A stretch of 64,000 bases of DNA from Marisa cornuarietis (GCA_004794655.1 SMMW01000019.1:1173001-1237000); one strand, 5' to 3'; counted from the stretch's first letter, positions 1-13,012 are shown. Notes: generated from the letters alone by a model not told the origin. Numbers and translations are program-made.

Positions 1-4
1 TGTG

Positions 5-62
<58 letters not shown>
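1..62. repeat. (GT)n microsatellite at the window edge
   Basis: Nearly pure GT/TG dinucleotides run from the first base to about 62 and probably continue upstream of the window. Confidence 0.95.
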
Positions 63-64
<2 letters not shown>

Positions 65-840
65 CTGCAGCCCACTTGTATTAACGGCATCTGAGAGATC
101 AATGACATCTGACGGTGTCCATGTTGTAGTGGTCAGCAGACAGAGATGTAAAGGCCGCACACACCATGCGAATCCTGGGCATTAACGAAATTGTTCACAG
201 GGGGGCACTACAGACAGCACGTGTAATACGCTGCAATCCTTCTGCACTCACTGGAGGTCACCCATCCACAGAGCTACTACGTCAGCAAAAACCAGTTTGC
301 ATTTCTAAAATGCAGCATATTGGACTTTGCTGGTTTACTGAGCGATTAAAGATAATATTCTGGTTGGACTGATGAATAGTCTTCAGAAACATTACACGAC
401 ACTGTAAGACCGAAGCCTTTAGGTCTTTAAACTGATTAGTGTGCACCTTGTTAAAGAGCGTCTTTAAGATGAGGTTTTATGAAGGTCTTAAAGAAAGATG
501 AATATCTAATTAGAGAATAGATAAATGATATTACTTTTACTTTTACATCTCAGCAGCGAAATTATTATTTGATTACTGTAGATGAAATTTCCAATTGCTC
601 TGCTGAACTGTATAAAAAAAACTTTGTTTTAGACAACCCCTAAGGGGTTCGATCTCACGCTTCTGTTGTAGTGTATTTTTTTTTTTTTTTTTTTTGCAAT
701 CTCTTTGGAAAATAAGCCACAATGTACTCTTGAGAACTTTTCGTAAAGAAACTGTTTCAGACATTCATGAACCTGGTGTCGTGAGGCGAAGGCAGTGACA
801 GAGATTTCAGGTTCGTGCAGACTTTATCTGCACGGCGACA

Positions 841-883
841 TGTGTATGTGTGAGGGCGTGTGAGTGTGTGTATTTTGATCTGA

Positions 884-957
<74 letters not shown>

Positions 958-1345
958 ATATGGATGTGCATGTGTATGTTTGCCGTGTTTTACATGCTTG
1001 TGTATGCGTGTATTTGTGTAGGTATGTCTGTTTACGTGCATATATATATATACACACATGTGTATCTGTGTAGATTTTCTCTGTATGTCTGTGTATGTGC
1101 ATGAGTGTATATATCTGTGTGTACGTGTATAATATCTTTATATGTATACACGTCGGTGTGCAGGTATGTATATGCTTGTGTGTACGTGTGTATCTGTGTG
1201 TGTCTATTTTCTGTGTATACCTGTGTATGTACATGATCTATAGATGTGCGTGTGTATATATCTATGCATATCTATCATATCTATGTATATACGTATATAT
1301 CTGTGTGTATGTGTGTATATGTCTGTGTATGTGCCTGTTCGTTTC
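841..1345. repeat. (TA)n-(TG)n microsatellite with long cryptic TG/TA tail
   Basis: A pure TA run (885-900) leads into pure TG (901-956), followed by about 390 bp of degenerate TGTA/TGTG words. Open frames here on both strands encode only Cys-Val or Thr-His repeats and are not genes. Confidence 0.9.
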
Positions 1346-2730
1346 TATCTCCCACAAGCGCGTTACAGCCGTGTGTCATGTGTCACGTGTCTTGTAAATC
1401 CCAGCATGCAGGACGATGTCTTCTAGAAGCCGCCTATCAATTCTTCGCTAATCCCTGTCTCTGTTCCCCCGCATTCCCCACAGGTACTCCCCTCATGGCC
1501 GCATGAAGGTCACAACACCTTTCTGTAGCTCTTCCTGTCTGGATTCTGGCTCAGCCACCCGTCACTCGGGTCTAATTTTTACTCACGCAACCATCTTAAA
1601 GTCTACATCCTGATACCCTCACCCGTCTCGCCTGAACACTATCGCTACCCCGATCTCTCCTCCCATCTCATTCTGCACTGTCGTCTGCCCCTGCTACCCG
1701 TGTCTGGAAAACGTGACTTGCGTTGATGCCGATAAACCGATGTGTTAGGACAGACGATGTGTTAGGACTGACGTACAGAAAGTGAGAAGGACATTAACTC
1801 CACTGTTCGCGATCTCCAGGATCGGATGTATTTGCCCTTTAGTCACTAGTCTCTTCCCAACAGAGAGTTCCGTGTCTGTTGACCACCAAATATGCGCTTT
1901 AGAACTTCACAGCTAAACCCTGATATCCAAGGGCCTTCTCAGCCTTTAATCCCACCCTAAATTTGCTCTCAGTGTTAACACTCCTTCAGACAGGCTACCC
2001 TGGCGTTTCTAGGTTACGTCTGGGTGGGTATATCTCGGTGATAGTTACCATCAACAATACTTGTTAGAACTTCTCGTTGATTTTCTCTCCTACCCCACCT
2101 CTTCGGGTCGTAAATGAGTGCTTACAGGACGTGCGTTTGAATTAAATGGGTTAAGGCAGTAGGTGGTGACTGACTCATGTAAACAGTTCTAGGTTACCTG
2201 TGAGATGGAGGAGGAGGAGGAGGAGGGTATGAGCAGCAAGAAGGGTGGTGGTGGCCGATGATCGTAAGACAACGGCTTACGTCGCCACCAGGTATCTATT
2301 GATTGATTTGTCAGGTGTCAAAAAGCACGTGACAGCTCGTCAGGCAGGTGAGACAGCTGACGATGGGTTCGAGCAAATATTGAGCCAGACGACATGACGT
2401 CAGGTACACAGCGGCAGTTACAACGTACACCCCGCCTCTGGCACAGAGTCAAACCTCGGTGTGACAGCCAGAGAGCGAGAAAGCAAACCATCAACAAGTG
2501 GAACAGTTTGCGTTCCCACAAAAAGTTTGAGGTACGTTCCATTCTCATTGCTGTGCCTTGAAAGAGCAACGAAAGAGGACTGAGGAGATAACGGACCCAG
2601 TCCAGAGAAGCTTGTGCAGGCACGATGGAGGCTGGCTACAGACAGGTGTCCGGTACAAATTCCTGTCGACTCATCTCCTCCTCCCTTAACTCCCCTATTT
2701 CCACGTCGAAGCCATCCTTGCTCGGAAAGG

Positions 2731-2816
2731 TGGTCCGATGGCTCAGAGGTTAAAACGCTCGTCGCAAACTCAATGAGAATGAATGTGAAAGGTTCGAATC
2801 TCGTGTCCGGCTAACC
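2731..2816 (+). mobile_element. tRNA-derived SINE head (or tRNA pseudogene)
   Basis: An RNA polymerase III A box TGGCTCAGAGG (2739-2749) and B box GGTTCGAATC (2791-2800) lie in the order and near spacing of a tRNA-type promoter. A run of eight T from about 2817 would act as a Pol III terminator. The 3' end GGCTAACC pairs only partly with the 5' end, and no good anticodon stem is visible, so it is not an intact tRNA gene. A solo SINE head or tRNA pseudogene is the best reading. Confidence 0.6.
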
Positions 2817-3047
2817 TTTTTTTTCTCTAGACGTGAATGACTTAATTGCTAACTCGGTGCAGACCTCTTCTTGTCTCCTTATACCCCTCCACCCACTTTA
2901 TACCAACGTTATCTATCTAACGCGAACCACTCACTTTATAGCAACGATGTCTGTTTAATATGATCCACCCTGATTATAGCAACATTATCTTAAAATAGTA
3001 TTTAAATCTTTCTGGACTCATTAGCTTTTCTAGGCTCACTATGGCAT

Positions 3048-3210
3048 TTTAGTGGCACCCGGTAATGTAGTTGTCAACACACTCACTTGTTATCAGAAAG
3101 GTCCTGGGTTCAGATCTCGTCTCGGGACACTCTCTCTATGTGACGCCTGTTCGCAGGGTTGGCCGTCGAGGGTTTTCTCTGGTTGTTTCGGTCCCCCTCC
3201 CCCTCTTAGT
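3048..3210 (+). mobile_element. Degenerate tRNA-SINE sharing a body with the 42.8-kb SINE
   Basis: A weak A-box region at about 3056-3078 and a B-box-like GGTTCAGATC at 3107-3116 precede a body containing GACACTCTCTCT, then TGACGCCT and CAGGGTTGGCCGTCGAGGGT. The corresponding body of the SINE at 42.8 kb reads GATACTCTTTCT, TGACACCT and CAGGGCTGACCGTCGGTGG in the same order. The 3' tail is not recognisable here, so this copy is probably 3'-truncated or diverged. Confidence 0.6.
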
Positions 3211-4299
3211 ACAAAATCACCTGTGTGTGGAAGAACTTTCCAGCCAAAGCAAGCAACAAGCCAGTATATCGTATTTTATTCTTCTTGAGCTGCATAATAT
3301 GATTTATAGGTATGAGTAATTTATTTGTAATACATGTATTTATTAAAAATAATAGATCTAGATAAACCTTTAGAATAATACATTGTTGTACTGAAAGATA
3401 AGGATTTTCAGAGGATTTTTTTTTTTTGCTATCATCTGTACAATCGCTGATTTGACGCACACACCTGTCGATTTGCGTCGTTTACGGTTAATTCAAGACA
3501 GCACCAAGCAGCAGGCGGCTGTGGGCTTTTTCTAACGAGATAAAAGAGATTTGAAAACATCTAATTTCTTTTACATACAAATCTTATCTGCTGCAGACTG
3601 AAAGAGTGTAGACTCACAGGCGAATTACAGACAGCAGCAGCTAAAACAGGGGCACCGAAGTCAGAGCTTGCTGCCAGTGCCAGACTCACATTAGGTAGCC
3701 TCCCTTTGCCTGGAAGTTGGTTCCAGTAGCGAAAGCAGTGAGATGATCATTAGGAACATATGGCAGTCACAGTATACATACATGTTGCTGACCTAAAGGC
3801 AATGACGATGGCATTAATTACATGTTCATTAATGATGTCACTCTTGTCAGTATTCATGGAATACACTCATGTTCGCCAAGATGGCCGATGTATGTGTTGG
3901 ATGTTAATGTCTCCAATCTTACACGTTATGACCAGGGTTTTTTTTTTTTTTTTACCTAATCCATGCATTTATGATCTCCCTGAACAACAACAGGAGCTTA
4001 CACAGATACGAACTTGCGTATAATGACTTATTCTCGCCTTTTCAATGAGGAAGGACAAGATATTCATTTGAAGACGCAACATTAAAATGTCAGATGTATA
4101 CACATTTTTTAAAAGTTAGTTGCTGCTGTAAATGAACGAAAGAAAATGACTTTAGTTTGCGGGGGACCTAGGTCACATAGGTCACTCTTGCAACCCCCGG
4201 TAGATTGCTGTCAAGTGAACATCTACTCACAAAGCACTGCTTCGCGGATCTCTACCCCCCCCCCCTTCGTCAACTCTCGGGATCACTGTGGGCAGAACT

Positions 4300-4505
4300 T
4301 TGATATAGGGGGGCAACGTGACGTCATAGGCTGGTCTATATATTTGTTATTTTGTCAGAGGTTTGGGGTTAGGGTTAGGGTTTAGGGTAGGTTTAGGTTT
4401 AGGTTTAGTTTATTAGGTACAGTTGGGCAATTGAGTGGAGCGAGCAGACGACAAATGCCGCGAACCATTTCGGTTATGGCCGTCACGTTGCCCCCACTAT
4501 ATCAA
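4300..4505. mobile_element. MITE with ~23-bp TIRs and a telomere-like G-rich core
   Basis: TTGATATAGGGGGGCAACGTGAC at 4300-4322 is mirrored at 4482-4505. The right copy, read on the opposite strand, differs by one inserted base. The 206-bp element has no coding capacity. Its core contains TTAGGG-like repeats (4365-4412), including GGGGTTAGGGTTAGGGTTTAGGG-type spacing, and a perfect CRE TGACGTCA at 4319-4326 in the left arm. No clear target duplication beyond a possible TA was found, so the superfamily is open. Confidence 0.7.
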
Positions 4506-5734
4506 TGCTGTACCTCACTGTGTGCTCGGGCTGACGGCGTTTTGAGATGCGTACCCGGATTTATGGCTGTAGTTTTCTGTCACGGGTGGATTGCGCCACA
4601 GCGGGGGTAGCACCGTAAGAAGGAAAATAAAGTCGCCATCGCTGATTTGCGTTTATTGCCGTGTTTGTCACACTCCTCGGCGTCTAATCCAGCTGCCACC
4701 TCCATGACATGTTCATCAACGTTCACTTCCGTAAATAACATGTTCATCAGCATTCAGTTCCTCCCATCTATACATGCCAGACAGTGAGTGGAATGTGGAC
4801 TGCATGTGCACGTGAGAGATTGTTTCCTTTCTATGGGTTTTCTCACTCACTCTACCCCCACCACCCACCGACACCCCCCCCCACACACACACACATGCAC
4901 ACTTGTCCCGAGAAGAGTGTGGTCTCTAAGCCCCACTCCCCCAAAAACCGAAAGGTCATGGGACTGAAGCTGATTTTGCCACTTGCATTTAATGAAGGCT
5001 GTAGTCATGTTTATCTAAGTCTTATCTCACATTTATTGAAGCCTCCAAACGTGTTTATCTGTCTCGCCTCTCATTTCATTCAATGATGTTCCAATTGCAA
5101 ACAGTCAGTAGCTGCATGCGTGAATACTTCTTAGCAACGCATAAAAACGACTGATGTCAATGAAGACGAAACGGAGAAAAAAAAACTGCATTAATTTTAA
5201 CTTCAAGAAAGTATACACATGCAGTATAAAATTTTCTCGTAATTGTTAAACCTATAATAAGCATGTTTCATACAGTAAAATCTATTTTAAGTATATTATC
5301 ATATAGTCAAACACTTTTATTCATTAGTTACTTAGATCTTGAAACCTATACTTAAAAAGAAAAAAAATAAGTAAAAGGTTAAAAGACCGGGTATTTCTTT
5401 TTCTTTTTTTTTTTTTTTTGCCTTGCACAAGAGTGAAATACAGAAAAGAGTCGGTGGAAATAAAATCCTCACCCTGGACAGACATGAATCAGTTTTGTAA
5501 GATAGGCGGAACTTTTGTGGGCTTAAAAGGCGAAACAGAATCCCGCGCTGCAGGTGTAACCATCCTGCACGGAACAAATAAACTTTGTTCTTCGTGAAAA
5601 AAACGCGAGGAGGCGCCACATATCTTCACCTAATAAGACCGTCACCGCTCGGCTCTCGGCCACGAGGCGTTGGAAGCGATCAGTCGGCGAGATCACAATC
5701 TTTCACGTGCCCTGGCACGCTTGCCTTCTTGCTG

Positions 5735-5910
5735 GAGGTAACTGCTACTCCACCCGTCTGACCAGAGTGACAGTGATTTATGACGGAGACTTGTTACTCC
5801 AACCATCTGACCAGGGTGATAGAGGTGCACGGCGAAGACTATGACTCTACTCGTCTGACCAGGGTGACAGAGATAAATGGTAGAAACTGTTACTCTACTC
5901 GTCTGACTAG
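5735..5910. repeat. Minisatellite, period about 46 bp, four copies
   Basis: The phrase CTCGTCTGACCAGGGTGACAG recurs with variation at about 5752, 5804, 5850 and 5898. The intervening spacer carries ACTGTTACT. Copies are moderately diverged. Confidence 0.75.
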
Positions 5911-6455
5911 CGCGCAATGGAGGTTTCAGTGAAGCTGTCGGACAGACTGGAAGACGGGAAGTCGTGAACTACGTCGTCCCCATGTGAGACACTCAGATAT
6001 GTACACGAGAATCACGTCCCCTTACGGCTTACGTCGTTCTGCACGTAAAGAAACGTGTTCTTGTTAGGAAGGTGCAAAGAGTGTCTGTGGCGTGGAAACC
6101 GAGGGGTGTGTGATTCCTCTTGTTGAGAAGTTGCAGGCATTTCATGTCCAGTATGATTCCAAAGATTGAAGAAAGCTTGCTTCTTGTGGAATTCTTTTTC
6201 AGAATATCAGATAAAAAATTCTTGCAGTGGGCAACCAAAATACAGCAGGAAATTCTTTAGGCGATAATCTTTCAGGAAGAAAGAAGATGACTGATTTCTT
6301 GTTTACATCTGCTCCTGTCAAGCAGCCTTGTAACTGCTGTATAGAAATTCTACGTCAGATATTCACTGCATCTTAATTAATGCATAGGTACGATGTGTTA
6401 CAGCTCAGCTACCTGTCAATAATTAGACCGTGTAACTGACTTTCTGAAAGGTCTT

Positions 6456-6720
6456 GGGCCAGTTCCACAACACGTTTCTAAGCCTTAAAACTGTTTTAAA
6501 GAAGTAAAATCTCTTTTTAGCCGTTTCGATGCATTGCTGAAGAACGTACAAAAAATTGTACTGACAGGACGAAAAGTCAGTCTTAAACAACTTTATCTTA
6601 CTTAAAGCAGTTTTAGTTTTTAATATTCTAAAATTGTGGTGTGCACTTTAAACTAATTTTCTAAATAGAGTTAAGGCCTAAAAGTGTTTAAAATTAGAAA
6701 TGCGTTGTGCAACTGGCCCT
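6456..6720. mobile_element. MITE with GGGCCAGTT terminal inverted repeats
   Basis: The left end GGGCCAGTTCCACAACACG (6456 onward) continues TTTCTAA. The right end, read on the minus strand from 6719, is GGGCCAGTTGCACAACGCA continuing TTTCTAA, giving about 23 matches in 26. The interior is AT-rich, with no coding capacity. GGGCC(A/C)GTT..CACAA termini are common on Harbinger/ISL2EU-type elements in invertebrates, so a PIF/Harbinger origin is plausible. A target duplication is not clear (only a shared TT), so this is held as inference. Confidence 0.7.
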
Positions 6721-7464
6721 TGTCGTGTAACAGAAAATTGTTAACACCAGCTACCGTAACTACAATATATACCATACCACACCACACAGACGTGGTTCTT
6801 ATGGGCATTGCTGTATTTATCTAAAATCAGCATCTCTGCTCGAAAAGTGTTTATAGATATTGTAGATTCTTGAAGGCTGCCAACCTTTTAACATGGATAA
6901 GACAGCAATTTAAGTAAGACATACCCAGCTAACCGGCGACAAAAAGACAGCACAATGTTTATGTGACTGCACGATTCTTGCCTCTCAGGCCAGAGAGAGG
7001 GAGAGAGAAAGAGAAAAGCAGAGGAAGAGGAACTACAGAGTTCGGTACACCATATTTTATGCAGAGCCCAGCATATTCGGTACACCATACTTGATAACCT
7101 GGGTTACAACAACGTGCGTACAGCAGCATTAAGCTCATCGTTTTCCTCCCAAGACCTCACGTTGCAACCCTGCTTTGCCCTCTTCCTCCCATACACGATC
7201 TGCTTCAGATCATCGAGGCATTATCTAGACAACTTAAAATCTTCGCTAAATTTGACAACCGTGAGAAATAACAATTAAAGGACTAATTTTCTAGACGGAT
7301 TTTTGCCTGAAAGCATGTCGGCTCTTTCGGTTGAAAGACCTTAGATCTGAAATTTCACAACAAGTTCAGTCAAATGAAAATAAAGAAGCCGCCTTGTTTT
7401 GGACACAAAAGAGCGGCCAGCGAACGTTAACCAATACAGATGGCGCTCCTCAGCACAAGTTTTT

Positions 7465-7615
7465 GGTAACAAACGCAGGCTTACGTGATTGTCTGGTGAC
7501 AAACGCAGGCTTACGTGATTGTCTCATGACAAACGCAGGCTTACGTGATTGTCTGGTGACAAACGCAGGCTTACGTGATTATCTGGTGACAAACGCAGGC
7601 TTACGTGGTTGTCTG
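7465..7615 (+). repeat. 30-bp minisatellite, five copies
   Basis: AAACGCAGGCTTACGTGATT recurs exactly every 30 bp from 7471, 7501, 7531, 7561 and 7591, with single-base changes. The period is a multiple of three, so the array is open as a 10-residue peptide repeat (VTNAGLRDCL). The flanking frame shows no domain, and I do not call a gene. Confidence 0.95.
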
Positions 7616-7914
7616 GCCTCAGAAGCCCTGAATTACCGTGTTGTCTGCTATTTCCTGACTCCGATAAAAAATTTACGCAAACGTTTCCTAATAAAGTGAC
7701 TGTAGACAGGAAGAGGGATCGTGGTGCTTTTGAAAAATAAACGAATCGACGAACGAATGAATGAACAAATGAATGAATAGACGATCCAAAGAACAAGCCA
7801 GTCAGTCACTGCGTCAGACATTGCCTTGTACGACTTGTCGAGGTGATCATCCAGATGATACTTGTTTAAATTCTTTATTAATGTTTGGGTTTGAAGTGAG
7901 TGATGGAGAGAAAA

Positions 7915-7915
<1 letters not shown>

Positions 7916-7970
<55 letters not shown>
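7916..7970. repeat. (GT)n microsatellite
   Basis: This is a pure GT tract of about 53 bp. Confidence 0.95.
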
Positions 7971-8512
7971 CAGAGTGTGAAAGAGAGAGATTATAGGCTC
8001 ACAAGCTAGCAGTCAGTGTTTTTTTCTTTTTTATTTCCTTACAAAGTCATGCAACGGTTAGACTAGCAGGCAATCTACACACAAATTGACTGGTAGAATA
8101 CTTAAATGGCATTATTGTAACACGTTTACTTTAAAATAAACACATTCAATAAAATACTTCATTGACTAAAAGGGAATTAGACCATAATAAAACGGCCGGG
8201 GCCATCAGTACAAACTACTAACAGATCACATACCTTGGAAGGCCTGTTAGCTACACTATGGATGGATGGAGCTCAACCGCCCTTTTGGTACTAGAGAATA
8301 CTTCTACCTGCATTTGTGAGGGTGTTCGTAAAGTTGATCAAAGACATTATTTTACCGAGAATAAAAGCTTGGTATGGAGTTATGGAAGAGGACAGCTATG
8401 TTAAGGACTGGAACAAAAGACATCGAGATTGTATATACGGCGGGCTTACTCCCACAGGTGAGAGAATGTCCGGCCCAAGCGTCGGAACGTGTCTGTAACA
8501 CTTGTTTGGAAC

Positions 8513-8610
8513 ATGTTGGCTCCCAGAGGTGATGCCATGTAGTGTACCTGTGTCAAACCCCATAGGTGATGCCATGTAGTGTACCTGTGTCAACTCCCAG
8601 AGGTGATGAC
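8513..8610. repeat. Two-copy 47-bp direct repeat
   Basis: GGTGATGCCATGTAGTGTAC followed by CTGTGTCAA occurs at about 8527 and 8574, with a partial third GGTGATG at about 8602. Confidence 0.85.
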
Positions 8611-8829
8611 TAGATTATTGGTGTATTCAAAGGACGTCAGGTCCTGAGAGACATCAACAAACAAGTTGCTGGTCTTGTGGCGAGTTGTCCCCTCTCAAAC
8701 AATTTCAGTGCTGTGGTTAGAGGCTTGTTTACTCAAGAACTGCTTCTCTCTGGGCCACGCACCGAAAGGATACTGGTCTTAGGACTGAACTGTGTCTAAT
8801 TTTCTGTTAATCAATTTTGGTTATAAATG

Positions 8830-9090
8830 GTGGATGAGTTGTGAAGGATTATGTTTATTTATGGTGTCTGAATTGAGAGGGTTATGTTACATACAGCGGC
8901 TGAGTTGTGAGGATTATGTTGTGAACAGTGTCAGAGTTGTAAAGATTATATCATGTGTAATGTCTGAATTGTGAGGGTTATGTTATATTCAGTGTTTGAG
9001 CTGTAAGAATTATGTACAGTGACCGAGTTGTGAGGGGTATGTTATATTTAGTGAGTTGAGAGAATTATGTTATGTATATTGTCTGAGTGG
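8830..9090. repeat. Degenerate ~40-bp tandem repeat
   Basis: Variants of GTCTGAATTGTGAGGGTTAT followed by GTTATATTCAGT recur about six times. The copies are diverged and have variable length. Confidence 0.7.
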
Positions 9091-10435
9091 TGAAAACTAT
9101 TATATATATATATATACTTGATTTTTTTAACGATGTATGCTTGTTGACGATAGTGTTATTTGATAAGGTTATAATACATTTCGTCTGTGATATCGAGAAA
9201 AACACGCAAGTATCACGTTGCGTTCGCCAATGAAACAGACAGACGGACGTGTGATAAGACAAGAACAGAATAAAGGGTAGGGAAGTGAGTAAAGACCCCA
9301 TCTAGACCCCCTCACCCCGAAATAAACAAGAAAACAACGAAAACGCAGATATTCTCATCCACCCCTCCAATGTTCAGAACATTAAAGGTGTCCTGGTTCC
9401 TCCCTCCCGTTCACCTGCAGGACATTTTTGCATAAAAAGCAAATTAAAAAAAACTGCGCACCTCGCTCTCCGTTTTTTTTTTTTTTTTGTTAAAGAAAAT
9501 CTCAATCAGTTCTTTAGAATTTTCTACTCGGCAGATGACGCCGGCCAGGTGGTTTCAATGGTTTCATACATTCAAGCCAAAGCTTAGATCTTTGAAGCGT
9601 TTGTAGGACGCGTGGCGTGCGGCAGCCCCCAGCACGTGGGTGGCTCGTGCGGCGCTCACGTCGTCCTCTGTTTGACTTTCCTCCGCTCTTGTGTTCAGCA
9701 CCTCGTGACGTCAGAGGTATCACTATTTAGAAAAGCACCAACGCCATTTGGAAATCCTACACGGTAAATAGGTGACATGGGGGGGGGGGGTTTATGACAG
9801 GAACATACAGGTAAATAACCCTCACGGCCAGCCAACCGACCCAACTGCGCGTGCCTGATGAGGCCAGGTTGCACCGACAATTCACCTGTATGCGTGCGCG
9901 TGTGGAAGTGCTAGAGAAGGAAGGGGAATAAGTGTGTGTGTGAGAGATAGAGAGAGAGAGAGAGACGATGAGAGAGAGAAGAAAAGAGAGGAAATGAGAG
10001 AAAAAGAGTTCATTTACAAGAAAATGAGAAAAGAACGAATGAAGTCTTTTTCTATCTCTTTCTCTCGGTGAAGGAGGAGAGCTCTTGTTTTTTTCACTGA
10101 AGTTCGGCAGTTGCTACTCGCGTCACGTGACCACCATAATCAATCCATTCTTGTGACATAAATTTATCGTCTGTTACTCGCTACTTTCGAGGAGATATTT
10201 TGTCACTGAATACTTTAATGCTTGACGACCCATACCTCTGGCACTCATTAAAGCAATGTTCTACGCTTGTAACAAAAATTATAAGGTACTGCATCTTTCG
10301 TTACACGATAGTTAAAGCTTAATTCCTTCGGTGTTTTTAGTGTGTGTGACACTTGAGCATAATCACTTTAAGGTGGGATTATCTTTCACATCTTGTGTTT
10401 ATGGTGTTCGTGTAGGGAGTAGTGCAAAAAATATT

Positions 10436-10535
10436 TCATTCAATTCTCCTAGCGATGGATGGGAGGGTAGGGGGGGGGAGAAAAACTGAGAGGGGGTGGA
10501 GGGAGAAGAGAGAGAGAGAGAGAAATAAAGGGTGG
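10436..10535 (+). repeat. Purine-rich tract with G-quadruplex potential
   Basis: GGGAGGGTAGGGGGGGGG at 10461-10478 satisfies a four-G-run quadruplex pattern and is followed by a (GA)n homopurine run. The function is unknown. Confidence 0.6.
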
Positions 10536-12504
10536 AACGACGTAGAAAGGTGGGAGGAAACAGCGAAATGTGACGAGGACGGGTAGTGGGGGTGTAACAG
10601 AGAACTAGGGGTGGTGAAAAGGGAGTACATTTCTTCCTTTGTATGAAATATCCCATTTCGCTGAGTCTGTCGCCAGTAAAATAGATCACCTTCAAACATG
10701 ACTGCACATTAACATCCTCATTTCCTGCGAAGAAAGGGAGAAAAAAAGAAGGTCCTGTCAACAATCAGACATAATATCCACCTTGAAAATATCACATCGT
10801 ACCTTTTCATCTCCGTGAGCTACGCACTTTGTCAGGGACGTTCGGAAAGGGGAGGAGGGTGGGGGGGGGCGACACTGCATTTTTCTTTTGCTGGCCACGT
10901 GAATGAAAACAGTTTTCGACCCTCGCTAATCCTGCACTCTCAAAGAAATCAAAAATAAACAGGATAAAGAACAGAGATAGAACAAGGCACAAAAGCCAAG
11001 ATCGTTGTTAAAGTATGCGTAGTGGTGGTGGTGTTGCGGTAATGATGTGGTGGGGGTGCTAGGATGCAGAAGGGGAGGCTCAGCTCAAGATTCTCTTCGC
11101 TGACCCCATCAAGTCTTTTTTTCCCCACAGTTTCAGTCAAATCTGAGCGATTTTCCCTTCTGCCTAACTTGTAGTGTGTTTTATTCATTTTCTCCGGAGT
11201 CTTTCTTTCACATTTTATCTTTGTCTGTTAGAGACAAAAACCCGGGGGTGGGTTGCGGTTCGAATCAGCTCGTCAGTGAAGCCTGGAACCTCAGTTTCGG
11301 TGTGAAACTTCTCTCTCTTGCCTCGATCGCGATAACTTCCTGTGGGGATGAAGTTTTGTTAATTAGATCCCAAAAGATTTAACTGTCAAGAAAAGTCGAT
11401 GTGAACACAGGGAAAAATAGGTCAAAGCAAACGCTCAGGAGTTTCTGAACCCTCGTACAGAGAAAGTCCAGAAAACAACTAATAGGTCCGATGTTGGTAA
11501 ACTCCAGATTGGAAACAACACCAGCAGTACTACTACTGCTACTAATCATATTTGTAACCACGACAAACCTGGGCTCAGCCAGCGACAGATCAAAAGCACC
11601 TCTTGTCCTACCCTGGCAAAGGTCTTTAGCCAGGGCACCGCAGACTGTACGTGCTAAAGCTGACCACAGAGCTCTTCACTTCCTTCAGCTCAGGTGCAAA
11701 GTAGAAGTCGAAGACACAACACTCACACCTCGAGAGGTGATCTGTTTCACTCCTGTACGGGCCCGACACTCCCGCGGCGCCTAGCAACACCGCACCGAGC
11801 CGTAGCGCCACACGTTTCAACGACGTAGTCAAGACGTTGGAGAGCTCTCCAGCACGTGGAGGGTTGGATATTTACCTTCTAGCTGAAAAGTTTAGTAGTT
11901 TTTTTATTAAAAATTTTAAAAAATATTTCTTGCCAGGTCTCAAGGCAAAGCATCTGTAACTCTTCTGCAAGAGTCATCGAGCCTCTCTACACGTCACTTT
12001 GTGCGTGTCCTCTCTCACGGCTCTTGTCCTCCTCAAGTGTCTGGCTCAGTGACGTGTCTGCGGGACGGGTTGGAGAAGACGTCACTCGTTGGCGGAGGAG
12101 GATTTTGCCGCAGTAACGTCTTGAGGGCTTGGCAGCTGTCTGACAAGGGTTGCTATGCCACGGACTATTCGAGTCAAGAGTTACTGCTGTCCAACGGTGA
12201 TGTATAAATGTATGGAAAGGCGACGGGCACATTCTTAGACATCTGTTGGCAGATATACAGAGTTTTCCTGGTTGAAAAAGATAAAGTGTGTGTGCGTGTG
12301 TGTGTGTTTGGAGACAATGCTAAATGTGCGTGTATGTGTGATCGTGAGCCTGTTTGACAACTATTTATCGTTTCTCACACCTGTTTACAAAGGTTAGGCG
12401 GGCATTTTTCATTTTCAGGTAGATGCAGACACGCTTCTTCTCTCCTTCTAGCTGATCTCCCACTCGTTCACTCCTTCTTTCTCCCTCCCCATTTTCATCT
12501 CTGA

Positions 12505-12524
12505 TGCATGCACACACACACACA

Positions 12525-12555
<31 letters not shown>
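12505..12555. repeat. (CA)n microsatellite
   Basis: CA dinucleotides with two CATG interruptions, followed by (ACGC)n and (AGAC)n short runs to about 12610. Confidence 0.9.
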
Positions 12556-12558
<3 letters not shown>

Positions 12559-12939
12559 ACGCTCGTGCACACAAACACGCACGCACGCACGCACAGACAG
12601 ACAGACAGGGACAGATAATAATTCATCCGTTGGTCTGACTATCCATTCTCATTACAGTTGTAACGCTGTGTAATAAGACACTAAACAGCGACTTTGCTCC
12701 CTGTTGCATCTGTCTGCACGCACGCACACTGGTCGCCAAACACATTTCCTAAGCAACGAAAGAAGCCGAGAAACCAGAGATCGTGAAGCTTAACAATCAA
12801 CAGGCTGAGCACACTTGGCCAGACGAGGTGACGTCACTTCCGATTCCCAATCGCCACCACTCGATTGGCGGTGATCGATCGACAGCAACAGGACCGACTG
12901 GAACATGGGGGCGCTGCTTCCTCCCGCTGGCCCAGCTGT

Positions 12940-13012
12940 CTGGAAGTGATGTAACGTCCAAGAGGAAGTGATGTAGCGTCCAGGAGGAAGTGATGTAACG
13001 TCCAGGAGGACC
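12940..13012 (+). repeat. 26-bp triplicate carrying GGAAGTGATG
   Basis: GGAAGTGATGTAACGTCCA occurs three times at 26-bp spacing, starting about 12942, 12963 and 12989. The GGAAGTGATG core resembles an ETS site next to a CRE-like GTAACGTC. It is 2.4 kb upstream of the kinase ATG, so a regulatory role is possible but unproven. Confidence 0.6.

Noticed and set aside
7331..7699. 122-codon frame containing the 10-residue VTNAGLRDCL repeat
   Set aside because: The repeat is a 30-bp minisatellite, and the flanking residues show no domain or good start context.
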